From positions 1 through 27,988 of the forward strand of contig QEYB01001635.1 of NCBI GenBank assembly GCA_017562135.1: 27,988 bases of DNA, written 5' to 3'. Position numbers and translations under genes: made by a program. This DNA comes from Dipylidium caninum (Eukaryota; Platyhelminthes; Cestoda; Cyclophyllidea; Dipylidiidae). Positions 1 through 11,589 of this stretch are shown piece by piece (position 1 is the stretch's first letter; every line of letters begins with the position of its first letter). The notes below the pieces were generated by a model that worked only from the letters and a program-made list of their open reading frames with translations, was not told the origin of the DNA and did no database searches.

Positions 1-3000
1 GGTAAACGAATTAGTTTTTCCTTCGACGGGTAATTGCCGCGCGTTACATCCTCCCGGAAAAAGGACTTCTAACGATGTGGACACAGTAAGACGAGAAAAG
101 ACTGCGAGGCGTTTACCGAGCAAAGCACAAGAGCATAAAAACCCTGTGTTGGGGACAGGGAAGGGAGAGAGGAGAAGTGTCATAACGAGAAAAAGGTGCG
201 TCTCCCTTAAAACTCAACTATCTGGCCAGCCGCCACAGCATGAAATTGAAGGGAGCTTTTGACAAAACAGGAGAACAGAAGCATGACTATCAAGGGCCAA
301 AGGCTCGCGTAAAACTAGAGCTGTCACATCGGGTGGGAATATTATAACGACGACAGCAAGGCAAGCGATGCAATGCCACGACAGGATTTCGGTACAGATT
401 TAGCAAGAGTTAGGGTTCGACAAAGAGAATGTGTGTTGGGAGTATGGTGCGAATGTAAATGCGAGCCACCTGTCGCCGTGACATTCGACCAACGCATACC
501 AATCGACCACTCCACCCCGGAGGGATACGTGCAAGTAGGCGGTTTGGGTGAGAAGTCAAGGTCTTCACCCAACCATGATCACACTCCATACCCTTGAAAG
601 TCCGCCTTTCCAAGCCTCCGGAATCGTCGATGGGAGGGGCGAGTTCTACGGCTTGTCAGTCACTTTTGAAGTCCGATTGCCCAATTGCTTCCACCGAGTC
701 TGTTTCTTCAGCCTAACAGCTCCAGTCAAAAGGCCGGAGCCTCGACGCCACTACTAGGCAAAATAAAGGTCGTGGCGAGATTTGCGTGGGACAAAAACTC
801 GGCTGCGCCCTCTCGGACGGGAAGCTGCTGACCCCTGAAGTCATTTTCTCGGGGTGTTGGACCAGCTTTGCCGCAACGACAATTGGTAGTGGTGTCGCGT
901 CCCCTCCGAATACCCGCCTTACAAGGCCCTCCGTCCGTGGAATTGAGAATGAGCCTGTTGGCGAAGGGCTTCGAAGGGGGATTGCCACTTAGAGAGAGAA
1001 AGTTGCAGAGGTCTCCATAAAACCGAGTTCAGGTCTTGGAATGCGTTCAATTAGAAAAAAAAACTTCGCAAGTTAATAAAGAAATCGCCGCCTATGACAC
1101 TTCAACACGAAGCCACTGTTTTGCCAGCTCACTTCATATGTCGTTAGCCGAGATCCAGTCAGTTAGATCAGCACAGTTAGTTAGGAATGTCTTTTGCACA
1201 GGATGGAATGCGATTGTGACTGAGTCAAGCCACTGAAGGTCATGAAAGCCTTGAAAGGGCCTGCAGATCAAGAGCATTCGATCGGTTGTGACCCCGGGGC
1301 GCACTTCTTGGAGAGTGAGGGAGAGACACTTAACAGGGAATAGTGGAAAGAGCGTTCTTTTGAGGATGAGTGGGCCAGCGGGGAAAAGGACGGAAGTGTC
1401 TCCGTAATTCCCACCGTCAACAATCAAGGTCATATAATCACGAGGCGTTAAATTCCCTCAACAGGCTAGGGGACGAAGGAGGGAAAGACGGAGGCAAATA
1501 TCGAGGCGAGTAACTTAATTTGCCGTCGCGATAGACATAAAATTTTTTTGTAAAGAGAAACGACCCCAAAACAAAAATGAAAAATTGTGGACACCGTATC
1601 CATGGCAAGAAATACGATCAAGGAAAGGAGGGGAAACGAAGCAATACATTACATACACGACGATGCAAGTCGCAACTACAACGTAATGCTGCGGATGGAA
1701 AAAACGGAACAAAATGTCGTTTGGAGTTGCGTCACGCTATGGGTCAAAACTCTAATGCGTAGGCTGTCTAAAAAGAGATGCATATTTGGGGGAGTCAAAA
1801 ATAAAAATCTGCAAATCGGACGCCGTTACGTACGAGCATAGACCAGCCGATTCTGCATAAACCCCGTCCAGACGCGAGAAGAGGCCTTGCGTCCACACGA
1901 CCTCTCCGCCTTCAAAATACGCCAGGCCTAGTCCACTCTGTTGTCCCCCTTACTGCTGGCCATTCTCACTGTTATTCTACCGTCGAAATCGAACCCTAAG
2001 ACGCAATAAGCCTCCGTGAGAGGCGTAGAGCAAGAAACTCGCCCTTTTTCCGTGACGTTCTCTGTCCGTGTTTCAAGAGACCGAGAGCGTATGCGCGTAT
2101 CGGAAGCGAAATCGTCTTTCCCTCGCCCACCGCCCTTACGCCTCGAGTTTTCTGCGGGACCCTCGTTTCCCCAACAAACTTTTTTATATTTTTTCCCCCC
2201 CCATCGCGGTTGATTCTCTTGAGTGCTCAAATTCCAACATCCCCTCCGTTCGGAGGCTCGCAGAATCACGGGCGAAAAAATTAAGCACAGCTTGCGGTGT
2301 CTAATTCCTAGCAGCAATTAAGGGTAGCTCAGAAGCAGCAGGCTGGAGAAATTCGGCAAAGATCGAATTCTCCGAGTGCAACGCCACCTTAATCTGCCAG
2401 ATAAGAGACTACATCAAAAAAGTACAAGGACAAAATAGAGAAAAGGTGAAAAGTAACATACACAACAAGACTGAAATCCATCGCCGGAGGTAGAACGCAC
2501 AGCCGATTGCGACTGAGATTTTAAGATGTTCAGCTAGTGGAGGCAGAGTGGAGCGTTGACTGAACTGATTGGTCATAGAGCATCTTTGAAGCGGGAGGGG
2601 CGAAAAAGAGGAAAGGAGACGAGGTGACAAGGAAGGCGCACAACAAACAAGCGGGGCGATAGGGCATGAAGAAAATCAAAGCACTGTGTAGATCAAGACA
2701 TGATTTCAAAAGAGACAAACTAACTCAGGTCACGAAAGCGGTAGTCCAAGTGGACCTGCTCCGGCACTTATGATGAAATCTCGAAGAAGCTATCATCAGG
2801 CGAGATGTAATCGTCTAAAATTTTGTCATATCCATTCACTCGTATCTCCATCGGTAGGTTAGCAGCAAGAGTTTTATGCGCTTGATAATCCGCAGTGGTG
2901 GCAAACTTGGTCCAAAATGCGACTCCCACCCAAGCAATTTCCCACATAAACATCCAGCAGGAAAGGCATAATCCACACAGACTGACCAATGCGCCCTTAC

Positions 3001-3408
3001 AAGCGCGCTTCGACAAGTGATGGCATACTTCAATATTTTAAAAAGTTACCCTGTCATTTTATAAAAAGGAAGACTTCAGGCCATTCTTTGCAAAAAAAGG
3101 GAAGAATATTGGTGAATTTACTCTCGCTCTCTTCCGTACCATCACTAAAACGCCCCCAGACGCATCCACCGTAGTCGAGACAGCCGTCGATGATTTCCCC
3201 TTAAGAGGTGCTTATTCAGTTTGCGGTGCAGAGAGGTGACAAAGAGGAGCACTTAAAACTAAAGGGGACAACGAATGCCCTTTTCATCTTACGCATGCAC
3301 GCCGTGGGCGGACCTATGATTCCTGTCATGTCTCTAAAATATTTCTTCTCAGAGGATTGAGATTGCAGTCGAGATCGCAAAAGTAAACGAATTATTATGG
3401 AGTTATTC

Positions 3409-3450
3409 TCTATCTCTCTCTCTCTGTGTTGTGTGTGTGTGTTGTGTGCT
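3409..3450. repeat. TC/TG dinucleotide simple repeat
   Basis: A run of TC units passes directly into interrupted TG units. It is ordinary microsatellite sequence outside any recognised exon. Confidence 0.8.
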
Positions 3451-4180
3451 GTTGAGAAATATTAAATTTTTCGGACGAAAGGGCAGGGGAATAATGGCTA
3501 TCTCGAAGACAATGTCCTCTGAAGGCTTAGGACATTTCTCAGCCCTCCAAAAAGACCCGAGAGATTTCAATCTAATACATCGAATAAAAACAGAGAGAAA
3601 AAATAAAGATAATAACTTCTCAAAAAGCGTACGAGTAGGTTCCAATGCCGTGAGTTTTCTGCCAGATCATTCGGCAGTGCAGTGAGGCAATTGGGTGTGC
3701 CAAATCCAACATCACGAGGGCGGCAAGCTGCCGTAAACGTCTCCGGGAGAGTGACGAACGGTTGAGTGCTTTTGTAGACGGGGAAACAGAGTCAGAATAA
3801 AGGGATATTAGGAGGAGAACGAAGTCAATGGCGAATCTATTCTTTTAACAACAGAAGCATGCCGCAATGATCTACACACATTCGGAGGTTAGTCATGTTT
3901 TAACACAGTGTGAGTTAATCTGGGTCACCAGCACTTATTCACCTTGACGCTTGTGCATGCACGAGGAGTGCCGAATCTTTGTCACATCAAAAAAAAGTGA
4001 GGACGTGGACTGTTTAACTTAAACAGCCCCTCGTGTCAACGGCCGGTTAAAAAGAGGGGAAAAACACAAGGACCTGAGGGAAAAATACTGAAGAAAGCAA
4101 TGAAAAAAGGGGTGAGGGATTAAGTAACAGTCATCTGAGAAAAAGTTGCCCGTCTTCTAACTGACTTGACCACGACGACG

Positions 4181-4206
4181 CCCCCCCCCCCCCCCCCCCC
4201 CCCCCC
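4181..4206. repeat. Poly-C tract, 26 uninterrupted C
   Basis: Twenty-six consecutive C residues follow a short CGACGACG run. The tract is isolated in AT-rich DNA. Its true length is uncertain because such runs are unstable both in cells and in sequencing. Confidence 0.9.
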
Positions 4207-5763
4207 TATGGACAATCGGGGATAACCTCGTCTTCATCTAACGGAAAATCACCAAATTTTGATCAGTAAGAAGTCTGCGACCACCTCAGTTTTTGTTCCA
4301 TGTCAAGCCTTTTTAAACTAGAAGTGCTAGTTTCACCTCTTAAAGAAAGGATACACGCTATAAATATTAAATGAGCATGCAACTCGATTGTATTGACAAA
4401 TTTCACCCTTTTGAATAAAATAGCCAGTGAATGGAAATGAAATGGCAGCCTACTTAAACCGAGATTTTTGCGTCTGAAGCGCGCAAATGCCTAGACAAAT
4501 CAGTTTTTGAGAAAAACACAAAAAGTGGAGGCGAAAATATCTACTTCCTGCCAGGAAGAAAATAACCAAACTGATCAAGTGGCGGTTTATCGAAGACAAA
4601 GACTCCGTGGATAGTAAAAAAGCCGTGTGGACAATGAGAATTGATGATTTTGACTGATTTCCAATCCATCCGCCCGTTCATAGATGTGTGGGATGGTAAG
4701 CTGCTTGAGAGCTATTTCGAAATGTCCTACTCTTAGCTTTGACATATCTGAAAGTCTTGAAATACAAACTAAAGAAAAGAGACTTCTGAGACTCCGAAAA
4801 AAGAGAGAATTGCGTGGAAGATAACACAAAAGGAAAAAAACTTTTATAAAAATTTTTTAGCTCAAAAAACGGAGCTTAGTGGATGGGTAAGTCTCTTTTC
4901 GAAAAAAATACGCAAGAAAAATGTCAACTGTGAATCCTTTTTTTTACAAAAGATGAGATGCCTTTGAATGGGAAAACAACTTGGAGAAACCTACAATCAG
5001 AGACGATGTGCCGAAGGACAGAGTTATCAAATGAGTCTTTAAAAACATGGCTTTTAAAGGACAGATTAGAATGGACATGTGACCACACTTACGGCTTATG
5101 AAGTCAACTACGAGCTGCATTGATGGGCCCATAACGTAATAGAAAAATGAGCATTTATAAATCCGGTATTTCTCTTACATCCCCTTTAAAGTTACGCAGA
5201 TCGAGCTAGATTTAAATTTAGACGAGTCAGTAGGTTTCAAACGTTTGAGTGTGACTCTTTTAGGATATAGATAAGGGAAATAGAATAAAATTAAACCCAA
5301 AATAATCTGCCCATTAAAATAATAGCATGCAAAATTCGACAAAAAAAGATGGCGTTTACTAGGGCCACATCTGCATTAGGTCATTTTGTCACAAACACAT
5401 TGCGAACATAACACATAGATGGCCATAAAACGTACTCAGGCAGTCTCAGAAACTGATAGTTACAATAACATATGGCGCTAGAAATAAATGGTGAATGTAG
5501 TGAGTGGTTTCACGTCGGCAGAAATAAATTAACATTGGACCATTGATTTACTACCTGTCACAATATGTTCCCTAAAGAAAAGCAGCACTATTAAAAAAGA
5601 TTATGGAATTAATCAACTGAAATATAATTTAACTGGACCATTATAAGATAATTCAGTCTAAAAAAGCCAGTCATTTAATTTCACGAAAGAAAATGCTACC
5701 ACCGTTTACCCACGCGAATACACGAGATAGTTATAAAAATAACAGTGAAATTTATCGGCGCAC

Positions 5764-6810
5764 TTTAAGAGAAGCTGTTTAAGGTTCTTCAACTCTCCAA
5801 TTTCTTCAGGTAAGCCGGCCAACTGGTTGTCCCGAACCTAAAGGATAAGTCATGAAAATTACCAAATCGTATAGTTCACTTGCTGTGATCCTACCCATGG
5901 ATAATTTCCGACTATCGCATAATGAAACATTAAGAATATAAGGATTTCATTACTTTAGGCCAGGGTCGAGCAAGATCAAGTTCAGGATAAAAGCCGGACA
6001 TTTATCAAACGGCGATTCACACGACCACTCCCGCAGTAATCAAGTGAAAGTAGCGTAAAATCACTTAAATTTTACCGCAGCAATCTCAATGCTAAAATTA
6101 AACTAATAAGCAGGGAAAAACGCTGGATTTCACATCTAATGCGTCATAGAATTTGGAAATTTGATGGTTGCACGACCGTCAGCCGCAATGCAAGTAGAAA
6201 ATGACTTACATCGATATTTTCAAGGCTATCTAGTTGCATAAACCCCATTACCAGGCAGTTCCTTTATGGAGTTCCCAAATAAACTAAGTCGGGTAATTGG
6301 TTCGGCCTCCCACCATTTGATGTCGTCGTCATTAGCCGATGCGAAATTGATAGGACTCTTATCCGGAGAGAACTCGTTCAGTGACCAAATAACTGGAGGG
6401 ACTGAAAGTAACAAAATGTAGAATGAATCTAAGGGATTTACTGCGTACGAGAAAAATAGAAATATGGTACGATAAGTTTATAGAAAACAATAAAAGTTTA
6501 GGTTTCTTTAAATAAGACAAAGGCACCTCAGATAAGAAAACGACCATTTGCTATAAAACGCTAATATAATGGCAGTAAATTACAGTGTCAAGCATATAGA
6601 AATGCAGATATAACAAACCGCTGCGAGATCGGAATAATAGGGTTAACAGCATCTACCATAACACAGTCCACGATTGTTTAAAGAAATGACACCGGATCTT
6701 CGGGCAGCCGACAAGATTTTCTCATGAATTTCATGAGGATCTGATTCCTCTTTCCTTTGCCTTAACGAAGGGGATGCAGCATCCCAAAGAGGAACTTCAA
6801 GGGGCGGCCG
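5764..6810 (-). CDS. LRRC40: LRRC40-like leucine-rich-repeat protein, 5' exons only (partial)
   Basis: Three minus-strand exons read in order. Exon a (6657 up to about 6810) encodes a segment with KILSAARRSGVISLNNRGL, matching the AARKSG-LNLSGRNL block known near the LRRC40 N-terminus. It ends in phase 1 at a GTAGAT donor. Exon b (6252-6401, after a TTTCAG acceptor) gives VPPVIWSLNEF, then DDDIKWWEAEPITRLSLFGN, matching the VPQCVW and ERWWEQTDLTKL blocks of LRRC40. It ends at GTAATG. Exon c (5764-5837) encodes the LRR unit VRDNQLAGLPEEIGELKNL and ends at GTGCGC. Introns are 255 nt (6402-6656) and 414 nt (5838-6251). The start codon is not found: the frame is open up to a stop at 6811-6813, so an upstream exon is likely. 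Later LRR exons were not recognised and may lie outside the window. LRRC40 is a poorly characterised intracellular LRR protein. Family assignment is from recalled sequence; another LRR protein is possible but the WWE block argues against it. Confidence 0.75.
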
Positions 6811-9067
6811 TTATGCTCCGCGTTTTCATTGGCTATCGCAATTTACTTAAATATTTCGGTAAATTTTGTATGAAATAAAAAAGTCAATTGTTCCACCACT
6901 ACACGTAACGCTTTAAGCAGAGCACTAGACATACAATGGCTGCATTTTACACGCCATCGAACACGAAATATGGCGTTGCCTCTCCCCAGACTTCTCACTT
7001 ACAACGCATGATTGCACCCCTTTCAAAGTGCACTGCTATACAACCTTCCTTAATTTGTGCATTTGAAACTCATGGGCTGAGCAACCTTATAGTTTTCCAT
7101 ACAAGAAAACGAGGCCCAGCTTCTCTGCATGGGCTATTGTATAAGATATGCTACTGCAGGCGGCATGGTTTCCTTTTAAGTCTGCCATGGCAACAAAATT
7201 AGTATATTTAATACTTTTAGTGTGCACTTCGGAAGGACCCGCGACCACTGTTGTTTTATTGGTATGGAGCCTCGATTGTTCACGTGCCTGAACGCCATAT
7301 GGAGTCGGCAAATTTGTCCTTGGAGTTAAATCCTGACTGCAATGCCACGGTTCTTCCTCTTGGGCTTTCGGGGGTGCACACGTCATGGCTTCGATATATG
7401 GTCCCTAAAGAAGCTAGCATAGCAAATGAACTCACACATCGTGCCTTACATAGATGTCTCAATCCTTCCCATGTCTGGGCTTCATTCACCTTACGAAAGT
7501 GAAATGGAATTTTACATTTTACAGTTTCTCGAAAGGTTAATCGACGTGAAAGTATACCCCAGAAACCAGGTCAGTGCGCTGCTGCTGTCAATCCCTGCCC
7601 TTTAACAGTCGACATTGGTCGTGGCTCACAAATTTACCTTTTTCTTCTTAACAAACCTCTAATCAAAGGCCACTAGATTTTCATTCATGGTACTGATTTT
7701 TTACATATTCTCAGTGAATCCTAGTACTTTCAGCCTTGTATTTTCACTTTCTATCCAGCGTTTGTTCCATATTGTCTTAATTGCAATTTGCTTAAAGTTG
7801 TCTGCACTCATAAAGATGGCAATGCTATCATCAATTCTGTTTGTAGTTCAACGTTCGAATTCATCTTATTTCGGGAGTAGCCGGACACCCAGTTACTATG
7901 GCAGCCTGCATCAACGCTCTCTCTTTGGCCCTCTTGCAGACTTCAATCCCTCTCAAGGCGTCCGTGGTGGCTGTTTGTAGTACGGAAGTAGAACCCCAGT
8001 CGAAACGCAAGTGTTTTTAGTTTTGTTGATTACTTTACTAATGAGTTCATCTTATGATGAGTAATGGGCGGATCGTCTATTTTCTTTCAGCAATGACTCT
8101 CGTAATTGACGTTTCGCATCCGGCTATCAATGAATCCTCTGATTGCAAAAATGTAACAACAGAAAAGAATGAGGATGCAAAAGTTCCTGCTGTCTTTGCT
8201 GCCTATTGCGGTCGTCCAAGTGGAGTCTCGGTCCACTGCAGGAACAATCTTTTTCCAGCTCTCACTTGCTGAATCTTACTACTTCCCTCGACCCTCAGGG
8301 ACCGCTCTGCTCCAGGGCTCGTGACCTTTTTGACGCCATGCTCAATCAGTTAACTACAGTTTCAATCTTAACTCTACTGAAAATGTATTCAAACCTCCTT
8401 CATTTTGTTATGCTACTATATATTTTATGCTATTAGGTTGGTTTGTCTTCAAGTTTTGTCACGGGACTTCGTTAGGCGGCACTACGGAGGAGTGGGTTGG
8501 GTATTTTAAGCGGGCTCAGGCGACAGAGAAAGCGACGGGTTTCCGAGGAGACCACTGACAGGTTTCGGGTTGTGTTTGCTTTACGGAGTGTGGACGCTTG
8601 GAATTTATCTGGGATTTAAGTCGAGTAGCACTGTGCAGCTTTATTCTTTGAACCGTACAGCGTTCTACCTAGCTCCTTTTCACTACCTCTCTCGCCAATT
8701 GGAGGGATAACCTGATTTCTTATTATTAAGATCATGCGGGTTATTTTCGGTTACGACTGCTAAGGACAACTCTAACGCCGTCCTCTTATGCATTGATAGT
8801 TCCGCTTTTATCTAAGTCAAGTATAAACTGTTTTACTGTATACATGAACATTGAGAAGTAAAATGGCATCGTCAAATCCACAATGACCCCACCGGTAGAT
8901 AGACTATGATTTTTCCGTGAAATTAAAAGATAAATACCTTTTTTGCAAAAGGTAGAGCAGTGGCCTTGGTCACCAAGGCTGAGGCAACTCATTCGCTAAA
9001 CGGCGTTCACACAACCCACAAACTGACGAATCAGCCAACGACTTGGCTTTCATCGATTTATCGATCG
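6811..9067. other. Intergenic DNA between divergent LRRC40-like and LSM14 genes
   Basis: No exon is recognised. Plus-strand open frames at 6936-7202, 7251-7502 and 7687-7980 lack recognisable domains. The stretch at 8450-8700 is richer in G and could be a decayed repeat, but I see no terminal repeats, reverse transcriptase or integrase motif. It should contain both promoters and probably the 5' end of the LRRC40-like gene. A double ATCGAT (ATCGATTTATCGAT, 9053-9066) lies just before the likely LSM14 5' UTR intron. Confidence 0.5.
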
Positions 9068-9174
9068 GTGAGTTGTTATCAACACAGATTTGAACTCGCT
9101 TGTTCGCGCTAGCGGCGGTGGCAGACGCATTCAGAGTGCTTAATCACACGGTTCGTCATCAAGTTAACTTTTAG
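9068..9174 (+). other. Possible 5' UTR intron of LSM14
   Basis: A consensus donor (GTGAGT at 9068) and a pyrimidine-rich acceptor (ACTTTTAG ending at 9174) bracket 107 nt, finishing 55 nt before the start codon at 9230. The size matches the 81-83 nt coding introns of the same gene. Only splice-site shape supports it; trans-splicing at the same acceptor is another possibility in flatworms. Confidence 0.4.
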
Positions 9175-9229
9175 AAAGTAGAAGAATTTAACGACTGACA
9201 AAATATACAACATTTCTGAGTCGGGTACA

Positions 9230-10844
9230 ATGGAAAAGGAACTGCAAGGGCAATCTCAATTTAATTCAATTACTATGGGCTCGACTATACGTCTCGTAAC
9301 AAGCGTCAAGTACAAGTACGAGGGCGTCGTCATCGCTCTTAATACGGCGGATATGACCATCACTCTTAAGAATGTTAAATTCCTGGGGAAAGACGGTCCC
9401 GTTACTGTGCCTACTTCGGATAAAGAAGAATCACTGAAATTTCCTTCAATTGGGACCCGATTTGAATCCATTACCTTTTGGTTAACGAATATTAAAAGAA
9501 TAATAATTCTAAACGAGCCTAAAGTTAACAGCGAGATCGGCGACACTGCTGTAAAGGAGGCCAATGGTGTTGAGAAACATGTTTCACCTGCTAAGCCTAC
9601 GGTAACATGCTTCTTCATTTCACTTTTTTTTAAATTCAGATCATGAATCATGATAGTGCAACGGCCACTAACAACGCGGGTCCAGAAACTAATAAGGAAA
9701 AAAAGCCTAACCGTAGGCCACCTCCGCCGCCTTCAGGAAATATTCGCCGTGGGAGAAATAACGACGCTCCGCGGCAGACATATATAGTCTATAATGCGAC
9801 TTCAGTTCCGGGGTCGGTTTCGACGCGTAGCCGATTTTCAGTTCCAGTCCGCGAGACCCCTGTAGATAGTCGCTTCACTCGCAGGTCGGGTCTGCGCAAT
9901 AATAAGAGCGGGGCGCCCTACACGCAACCTACTAGAAATGGTGGTTTACTCCTGTACCTGCCGCCAGATTTAACGTCGGTATACCGATCAAGTGGTCTGA
10001 ATATAATACCGCAATCCAACTTCAAAGGGATACGTAATGGACCTAGGAGACGAAATTATGAACGCCGAAATGGACCAACTCGAGTAATTGCCAATCAGCC
10101 AATTGATTTAGGTAATGTTTCCGTTTGCTGTGGCCTGTATAGGCGAATTCGCGTTCTTTTGTAATATTAAAGTTGACTACCTAACTTTTTAGAAGTCGAT
10201 TGTAGTAAGCCCTATGATTTCGAAAGTGCTAATGAAGAGCTGAAAGTCGAACTGGCGAAGATAAACTTGAACTCGGAGTCCACGGAGGGACAAAATACCC
10301 CGAGTTCGGGTGACAGACAAGTCGGCAGCCTGTCGACAGAAAGTGGCGTCAATTACAATGGAAAGACATCTGATAGCGGAGCATCCGGTGACTCCTCCAC
10401 AGGCATCGTAAACACCGAAGCGGAGTCCATGGTGAATTCCGATGGAATCCATAGCTTGTCTAGGTAAGGAGGCATTTCCACGCTCACGTGTGCTCGTCCC
10501 CTCAGCAAGAAGTCAATCGGCCATCTTTTTTTCTTTTTAACTTCAGAGGCGAATTTTACGTTCGGGAAAAGTGTTTCTTCGACCAGATAAGCCGCTCGGA
10601 AGGTGGTCCACGAGGTCCCATGGGGAGTGGGAAAGGCGAACGTGGACGTGTTAATCAAGATAAAACTCGCGGACAGGTGGGATCAGGCAGAGCCGGAAAT
10701 GTCCCCTCCATGTCACATGCTCGCCTGGAACGTCAGCTTAACATTGAGACCTTTGGACAATCAGCGACACGCAGCATTTACAACCAACGAAGAAGGCCGA
10801 CGGGCTACGTGTCTCGTGACATTCTGGTGTCCGCCACCGCTTGA
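9230..10844 (+). CDS. LSM14: LSM14 / Scd6 / Trailer-hitch family mRNP protein, four exons, 470 aa
   Basis: Exons are 9230-9601, 9640-10111, 10193-10463 and 10547-10844. The introns, 38, 81 and 83 nt, all have GT-AG ends in phases 0, 1 and 2, and the joined frame is open for 471 codons including TGA. Residues about 16-97 form an Lsm14 N-terminal Lsm domain (IRLVTSVKYKYEGVV to SITFWLTNIKRIIILNEP). About 289-298 is an FDF-type motif (YDFESANEEL), about 374-387 an FFD box (EFYVREKCFFDQIS) and 433-442 a TFG box (ERQLNIETFG). This is the family's domain order. Members bind DDX6-type helicases and decapping factors in P-bodies and repress translation; that role is inferred from the family. The linker is Arg/Asn/Pro-rich, and an RGG-rich tail typical of vertebrate LSM14 is absent. 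The ATG at 9230 sits just before the Lsm domain with no better upstream Met. Confidence 0.93.
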
Positions 10845-11031
10845 GACTCGACACCCTGCCCAACCCCGGTGGCCGCGTTACCCTGCTGCTATCTCGCCGC
10901 GCCTCCACCGGACGCGTCTGGTTACTTACAGGGAGACGCCGAGTTGCCCAACAAGTTACTGCTATTCTCGAAAGCCAAGTTCATTTCATTTGTTTATATA
11001 TTATGAGCTGCGTCCGTTGTGAAAGACTCCC

Positions 11032-11574
11032 TTAGCCACGACTTGTAACTCGTCTCCTTCTCTTCCCCGTGGTAAGCAAGTTGGCGAATAAAGAATTTGA
11101 TAGATTTGCACACAATGAGGGAGTTATTTTAGTGGGAGAAGCGGGTGCAGCCATCAGCCTGCGCGGGTTGATGCCAGCAAAGCCGTTGGGATTTCTTGGT
11201 CGTTTCGTTATTCGGATCAGGCAAATCCAGTTGGAGGTCGTACTTCTCACGCACACATACTCGCACAACGATTTGCTGCTGAAGCAGTTTTCGAGGCTGT
11301 TGCAACTGAGGCAAGGAAATTCGACACATTTTCCCTCTTGCAGGTCATACGCCCACCTTGGTGCGATGCTTCTCACCGCAGGTTTCTTTTTCAATCTCCG
11401 CCACGCATTTATGTAAAGTACAGGCTGAAAAAAAAAACATAGAAGTGGTGCAATTTGACGAAGGAATGGAGAAGAAATTGACAGAATTCTGCAAAAAAGA
11501 AATGCACCTTCGGCAAAGCGGACTGCACACGATGACAAGCAGAAGAGAAGAAGAAAGACGTGGAGGCGCTTCAT
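11032..11574 (-). pseudogene. Kunitz locus A: secreted single-Kunitz gene with a frame break
   Basis: The signal exon (11574-11508) starts with MKRLHVFLLLFCLSSC and ends in phase 1 at GTGCAT. An 83-nt intron (11507-11425) ends in a T-rich tract and CAG. The second exon encodes a Kunitz-type pattern: C-x8-C (CVAEIEKETC), then WAYDLQEGKC, then C-x7-C-x12-C-x3-C (last cysteines in CEYVC). The first cysteine pair and the WAYD segment are in different frames, offset by one base near 11353-11362, so the exon cannot be translated whole as written. BPTI positions 35 and 44 are cysteines, giving an extra possible disulfide. The P1 residue after the second cysteine is Gly, not the Lys/Arg of trypsin inhibitors. 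Downstream of the domain the frame runs on to 11032 without a clear domain. Family role: secreted serine-protease inhibitors or channel modulators; here only inferred. A 523-residue frame covers the locus but simply reads through promoter and intron. Confidence 0.7.
11087..11092 (+). terminator. AATAAA poly(A) signal, probably for LSM14
   Basis: This canonical AATAAA lies 243 nt after the LSM14 stop codon on the same strand and gives a short 3' UTR. That UTR would run into the 3' end of the minus-strand Kunitz locus A, so the two transcripts would converge and overlap. The hexamer is conserved in the inverted duplicate at 18027-18032. Confidence 0.55.
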
Positions 11575-11589
11575 GGCTGTGAACGCGGA

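Larger units (their letters stand above)
1..5763. other. AT-rich stretch without a supportable gene
   Basis: I see no exon here that can be tied to a known family. Open frames are short and scattered over all frames. Two were examined. A minus-strand frame at 2768-3016 has a hydrophobic, Trp-rich start and an acidic end, but a second frame is open over half of it and I recognise no family. A minus-strand frame at 4587-4747, after a possible acceptor, is weakly LRR-like. The region lies downstream of the LRRC40-like exons on their own strand, so it may be intronic or hold diverged later exons of that gene. It contains a long poly-C run (4181-4206) and a TC/TG simple repeat near 3409-3450. Confidence 0.5.

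Noticed and set aside
2768..3016. 82-residue minus-strand frame with Trp-rich start
   Set aside because: No family recognised, a second frame is open over half of it, and there are no clear splice sites or neighbours.
4587..4752. Further LRRC40-like exon (minus strand, with KLRVGHFEIALKQL)
   Set aside because: The spacing resembles an LRR and a TTTCAG acceptor precedes it, but key Leu/Asn positions are missing, there is no good donor, and intervening LRR exons are absent.
7251..8440. Decayed retrotransposon between LRRC40-like and LSM14 genes
   Set aside because: No reverse transcriptase, integrase, terminal repeats or target duplications were found; only vague composition changes.
8950..8995. 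tRNA-like A box (GGTAGAGCAGTGG)
   Set aside because: No matching B box or cloverleaf can be drawn around it.
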